In this document: positions 60,185-64,000 of the stretch, piece after piece
Layout: every line of letters starts with the position of its first letter
How positions within the stretch are numbered: position 1 is the first letter of the stretch
From: UBA8524 sp964215915
GTDB lineage: Bacteria > Bacteroidota > Bacteroidia > UBA8524
Assembly (NCBI GenBank): GCA_964215915.1
Contig: CAXPEB010000062.1
Coordinates: 1 to 64,000 of the forward strand
Length of the DNA: 64,000 nt
Direction: 5' to 3'
Notes under the pieces: generated by a model
Told to the model about the DNA's origin: nothing
The model's database searches: none
The model's input: the letters and a program-made list of their open reading frames with translations, nothing else
Program-made: the position numbers and the translations under genes

Positions 60185-63100
60185 TTGAAAAAGGGGATAT
60201 ATACCTGTCTTGTATGTTTGCTCACTCTGAGCATACAAGCCCAGAACCGGGCAAACCACTGGTATTTCGGTAAGGGGGTAGGTATGTCTTTTGATAATGA
60301 AATGGTTACCCCTCTCAGCGGCAGCAATATGGAAGCTGTTGAGGCATCTGCCAGTATCTCCGATCTCGAAGGCCAGCTTCTTTTCTATACCAACGGAATC
60401 CAGATTTATAACCGAAACAATTCGGTAATGGATTACGGAGACAACATCAAGGGTAGTAAGAACGCCACACAGGGGGCACTTATTATCCCCAAACCGGGTA
60501 GTTCTTCTATTTATTACCTGTTTACCATTGCGGATTCATTCAATAACGCAAATAACCTGTATGTAACCGAAGTCGACATGTCACTTAACAACGGCTTGGG
60601 AGGTATAGGGGCGTTTAAAAACCATCTGGTACGTGCGGGGGTTACCGAAAGATTGGCTGCTACATTGAAGAATGGCAGTTCATCCGTTTGGATGATGTGC
60701 CAGGACGCAAATGAAACCCAGTTCCATGCTTATCTGATTGATGAAAATGGGGTTGCCATGAATGCCGTAAGCAGCAGCGTAGGGCAAAGTGTCAGCAGCA
60801 GTTGGGGCGTGTATGTGGGGCAGATGAAGTTTTCCCCCAATGGTAAATACCTGGGCTGGGCCTGCAAAGGCGATCGGTTCGTGGAAATACTCGAATTCAA
60901 TGCTACTACCGGTTACCTGAATAGCGTTTCCCGTAAAATACAATACTCTTCCAGTGATTACCCTTACGGGCTGGAATTCTCTCCGGATGGACAACGCCTC
61001 TATGTATCCATCATCAACAAAGGAATTTACCAGTATGATATGGGGATGTATATGAGCGAGAGCCTCTTTCTTACATCATCCATTAAAATTACTACAGTAC
61101 CTTGTTTGGGTCTGCAAACAGGTCCGAACGGAAAAATATATGCAGCTGCCAATTTCCATACACGGCTTCATTCCATTGAAGCGCCGAATAACGGAGGCAA
61201 TGGCTGTTCTTTCCTTACCAATGCGGTAGTGCTTTCGGATGTGAGCAGGGAAGGGCTTCCTGCATTTATTTCCAATTATTTTATTGAAAACCCGATCCAA
61301 TACGGAGTATCCTGTTCCGGGGAAAGTACCATGCTCCATTTCCGCCAGGACCAGGCAGATTCTATTGTCTGGGATTTGGAGTCAGGAAAAACCGGAACCG
61401 GCTATTCAACCAGCAATACCTTTACTAGTCCCGGTGCCCATACGGTCAAAGCCAGAATTTATTGGGGAGACAAAGTGGATTCGTTCAGCCGTGAAATAGA
61501 GGTGAAACCGAAACCTGTATTTGATTTCGGGGCGGACAAGACCATCTGTTACGGTGAAAAGTATTTACTCAACCCTGCCATTAGCCAGGCCAGCTACCGT
61601 TGGCAGGATGGTGCCAGTACGCCGGTTTATGAAGCGAAAGAATCAGGCCTGTACTGGGTAGAGGTATCCCGGTTTGGGTGCAAGTCACAAGATTCGATCA
61701 CCATTACAGTTGACCACCCTAAAGTAGTTGTCTTTTCTAACCAGACAGGTAACTGTGAGAACGATAACAAAGTGGCCCTGAGATTTACCCAGGGTGACGC
61801 TGTGAAAGACCTTACCTGGGATCTCGGTGACCAAACAACGTCCCATGCCAATAACCCGGAACACCGTTATACTTCTGCCGGGCTTTATCAAGTAAAGCTG
61901 GAAACCGTAAACAAAAACGGTTGTAAGGCGACCGATAAGCTGGAAATTGAGATTAATCCCGTTGCCTTTGCCGGAATAGGAGTTAATGAGGCAGAACAAT
62001 GCCTTAACGGAAATCTGTTCGAATTTACCTACCCGGGCGTTTCTTCTTTCCCTTTCCTGTCCGATTACACCTTTACCCTTACGGACGGAAATAGTTCGAA
62101 AAGTAATTTTACTCACAGTTTTACTCAGGCAGGCGAGCCTGTTGTCAAACTGTATACGGTAACCGACAAAGGCTGTCGGGATACCACTGAACTGTTCCTG
62201 AAAGTATTCCCGAATCCTCAACCGGTTATGGTTGTTGATTCCGCGATGGCTTGTGAGACAGGTAACCTGATTAAAGCACGTTCGCTCTCTTCTTCTCCCA
62301 ATGGGGATCTGGTTTCTCAAACCATTGAAAGCAACGGGCAATTATTTACAGGTGCACAGGCCGATATTTCGTATAACAAACAAGGAAAGTACCTTATTAC
62401 CCTTGAGGTTGTCGATGAATATGGCTGTGAGTTGAGCCTAACGGAGGAGGTTCAGATCCATGAAAATCCTACCGCATCCTTCAATCTCGTAATGAATGGT
62501 AACTGCGCAGGAAATGACCCCATTGTTACCCAGAATCAGTCTACCGGTCCGAAAGACGAGAAGCTGACCTATTCCTGGGACTTCGGTAACGGCAGTGGAA
62601 GCGATCAGTTTGAACCGACTTTCTCCTATGAAACAGCAAGTGCCTTTATGGTCAGCCTGAAAGTGGAAACGGAGAAAGGATGCTCGGCAGAAGCGAAGCA
62701 GAAGGTGATCAGCTATGAATCCCCGGTTGCAGATTTTGGAATCGAAAACCTGGAACCCTGCCTGAACGAAAATCGGGTTAACCTAATCAATGCCTCGGGT
62801 ATCACCGGAAACGACCTGCTGTTTTTCGAGTGGCGTGTGGATGGTCAGCTTATCCGGAGCAGAGATATTCACGGACACCATTTCTCCGATACCGGTGAGA
62901 AACAAATTCAACTTAAGGTTATCAGTGAGAAAGGATGTATCAGTACCAAATCAGAAAGTATCCGGATCCTTCCTAGTCCTCAGGTACAATTTGCAGTGAA
63001 CGATCCATCCCAGTGCCTGGCCGGAAATTCATTCGAAGCAGTGGCTAACCTGGAAAATAATCCTAATCCCATAAGTGATCTGATCTGGGATACCGATAAT

Positions 63101-64000
63101 GGTGAAGTACATTCCGGATTACGTACCCGGTTTAACTACCAGGAAGCCGGTGTTTACCTGTTGCAGCTTACTGCCACAAATGAGGCAGGTTGCTCTTCCA
63201 TGGCAAGTGGAACGCTTCGGGTATACCCTCAGCCCCAGGCAGAGTTTGAGACAGGCACCGTATGCCAGAATCAGAATATCCAACTTGTTGACAAAAGCAG
63301 TATCAGCGAAGGTAAGATCACGGGTTGGTTCTGGGACTTCGGTGATGAGACAGGCTCTTCTCAGAAGAATCCCTACCATATCTTCAGCGAACCGGGAATA
63401 ATTCCGGTGTATCTGGAAGTAACCAGTGACAAAGGGTGTAAGGACTATCATTTCTCCAAGATTACCGTACATGAGTCTCTTCCTGCCGAATTCTCCTTCA
63501 GGAAATACAAATACGATACGGATAAAGGGGAGACGGTGTATGAATTCTCCAGTATGCCGGTTCCTTCCGGATATGTAGTAAGCTGGTATCTCAACGGGAT
63601 TCCGCAGGGTACAGGAAGATCCATTCAGCTTGGATTCGGAGATACGGGAACCTATGATGTTACCATGACCGTATCTAACGGTAGCGGATGTCCTTCCTCA
63701 GCTTTAAAGCAGGTGTTTGTAGCTCCTCCGTTCGAACTTTATCTGCCCAATGCTTTTTCGCCGGATGGCGACGGGCTGAACGATACCTTCCTGCCAGTAG
63801 GTAATAACTACATTTTGGAATACGACATGATCGTTGTGAACCGCTGGGGAAGCGTGATCTTCCAGTCTCACGACATCGCAAATGGCTGGGACGGCACCTT
63901 CGGTGGGAATGCCGCAGAACCTGGAACCTATGTTTATTATATCCAGGTGAAAGATGTGGAAGGTGAATTCCATTCCTACAAAGGCAGCGTAATTCTACTA
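60185..64000 (+). CDS. PKD-rich secreted protein, T9SS type B, cut by the window edge
   Basis: An open reading frame of 1272 codons runs from a TTG at 60185 to the last base without a stop. The start is set by the signal peptide KKGIYTCLVCLLTLSIQAQ after the TTG; the first ATG nearby is out of frame. The N-terminal 350 residues resemble the WD40-like/propeller beginning of Bacteroidota gliding-associated proteins (HWYFGKGVGMSFDN). Then come about seven PKD-like domains, e.g. KDLTWDLGDQTTSHANNPEHRYTSAG and ITGWFWDFGDETGSSQKNPYHIFSEPG. The end YLPNAFSPDGDGLNDTFLP..NRWGSVIFQS..NGWDGTFGGNAAEPGTYVYYI is a type B T9SS domain, so only a few residues are missing. Likely a surface adhesin. Confidence 0.88.
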   Translation, partial: MKKGIYTCLVCLLTLSIQAQNRANHWYFGKGVGMSFDNEMVTPLSGSNMEAVEASASISDLEGQLLFYTNGIQIYNRNNSVMDYGDNIKGSKNATQGALIIPKPGSSSIYYLFTIADSFNNANNLYVTEVDMSLNNGLGGIGAFKNHLVRAGVTERLAATLKNGSSSVWMMCQDANETQFHAYLIDENGVAMNAVSSSVGQSVSSSWGVYVGQMKFSPNGKYLGWACKGDRFVEILEFNATTGYLNSVSRKIQYSSSDYPYGLEFSPDGQRLYVSIINKGIYQYDMGMYMSESLFLTSSIKITTVPCLGLQTGPNGKIYAAANFHTRLHSIEAPNNGGNGCSFLTNAVVLSDVSREGLPAFISNYFIENPIQYGVSCSGESTMLHFRQDQADSIVWDLESGKTGTGYSTSNTFTSPGAHTVKARIYWGDKVDSFSREIEVKPKPVFDFGADKTICYGEKYLLNPAISQASYRWQDGASTPVYEAKESGLYWVEVSRFGCKSQDSITITVDHPKVVVFSNQTGNCENDNKVALRFTQGDAVKDLTWDLGDQTTSHANNPEHRYTSAGLYQVKLETVNKNGCKATDKLEIEINPVAFAGIGVNEAEQCLNGNLFEFTYPGVSSFPFLSDYTFTLTDGNSSKSNFTHSFTQAGEPVVKLYTVTDKGCRDTTELFLKVFPNPQPVMVVDSAMACETGNLIKARSLSSSPNGDLVSQTIESNGQLFTGAQADISYNKQGKYLITLEVVDEYGCELSLTEEVQIHENPTASFNLVMNGNCAGNDPIVTQNQSTGPKDEKLTYSWDFGNGSGSDQFEPTFSYETASAFMVSLKVETEKGCSAEAKQKVISYESPVADFGIENLEPCLNENRVNLINASGITGNDLLFFEWRVDGQLIRSRDIHGHHFSDTGEKQIQLKVISEKGCISTKSESIRILPSPQVQFAVNDPSQCLAGNSFEAVANLENNPNPISDLIWDTDNGEVHSGLRTRFNYQEAGVYLLQLTATNEAGCSSMASGTLRVYPQPQAEFETGTVCQNQNIQLVDKSSISEGKITGWFWDFGDETGSSQKNPYHIFSEPGIIPVYLEVTSDKGCKDYHFSKITVHESLPAEFSFRKYKYDTDKGETVYEFSSMPVPSGYVVSWYLNGIPQGTGRSIQLGFGDTGTYDVTMTVSNGSGCPSSALKQVFVAPPFELYLPNAFSPDGDGLNDTFLPVGNNYILEYDMIVVNRWGSVIFQSHDIANGWDGTFGGNAAEPGTYVYYIQVKDVEGEFHSYKGSVILL

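Overview
The window is about 64 kb of chromosome from a member of the Bacteroidota, most likely Flavobacteriales or a neighbouring order; genus cannot be given from the sequence. The evidence is: five very large secreted proteins ending in type IX secretion (T9SS) sorting domains, a fused SecDF, two TonB-dependent receptor-type proteins, an ECF sigma/FecR pair, promoters of the TAnnTTTG type, and an almost complete lack of Shine-Dalgarno sequences. Base composition looks even at close to half G+C. I saw no tRNA, rRNA, transposase, phage gene or CRISPR array.

Layout. 1-2940: hrpB helicase bracketed by three copies of a two-palindrome REP-like repeat. 2941-3845 (minus): two rhodaneses and a small YgaP-like membrane protein. 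3935-5152 (minus): rpsF-rpsR-rplI operon with promoter and terminator. 5270-5845 (minus): thioredoxin-like lipoprotein. 6007-8961 (plus): dnaX, carrying an A9 slippage tract, and a GT87-like membrane protein. 8998-12676: hybrid-propeller LytS-type kinase and LytTR regulator. 12802-19406: two T9SS type A proteins, the second a leishmanolysin-like metzincin. 19456-20688 (minus): MacB/FtsX-like permease. 20852-22335: DEDDh exonuclease and RluA-type pseudouridine synthase. 22445-26508: T9SS type B protein and OmpA-like protein. 26604-32194: ECF sigma, FecR, TonB receptor with STN domain, metallo-beta-lactamase-fold lipoprotein, small membrane protein. 32215-33735 (minus): lysS. 33861-36896: SBBP/PKD T9SS type B protein. 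36979-37863 (minus): sucD. 38007-39824: TPR protein. 39800-45986 (minus): alpha-2-macroglobulin followed by a LAS-type murein peptidase. 46149-50081: guaA, PBP1-type lipoprotein, RsmB-like methyltransferase. 50064-53029 (minus): PAS histidine kinase, GT2 glycosyltransferase, RNase HI. 53066-55495 (minus): beta-barrel receptor. 55612-60041 (minus): secDF, RCK potassium regulator, uridine kinase. 60185 to the right edge: a PKD-rich T9SS type B protein that is still open at the last base.

Most of the window is housekeeping (replication, translation, GMP synthesis, Sec export, TCA cycle) interleaved with cell-surface genes. SecDF would help export the large T9SS cargoes, whose C-terminal domains would then direct them across the outer membrane. 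No T9SS machinery gene is present. Three regulatory modules are present: LytS/LytTR, ECF/FecR/TonB and an orphan PAS kinase.

The points most worth a second look are the A9 tract in dnaX with stop codons in both shifted frames, the perfect AGGAGG sites before rpsR and rplI in an otherwise SD-free genome, the REP-like units whose two palindromes are swapped around a conserved spacer, the many -7 elements only 4-14 nt from start codons, and the alpha-2-macroglobulin/LAS-peptidase pair. I found no clear evidence of a wholly new multi-gene system.
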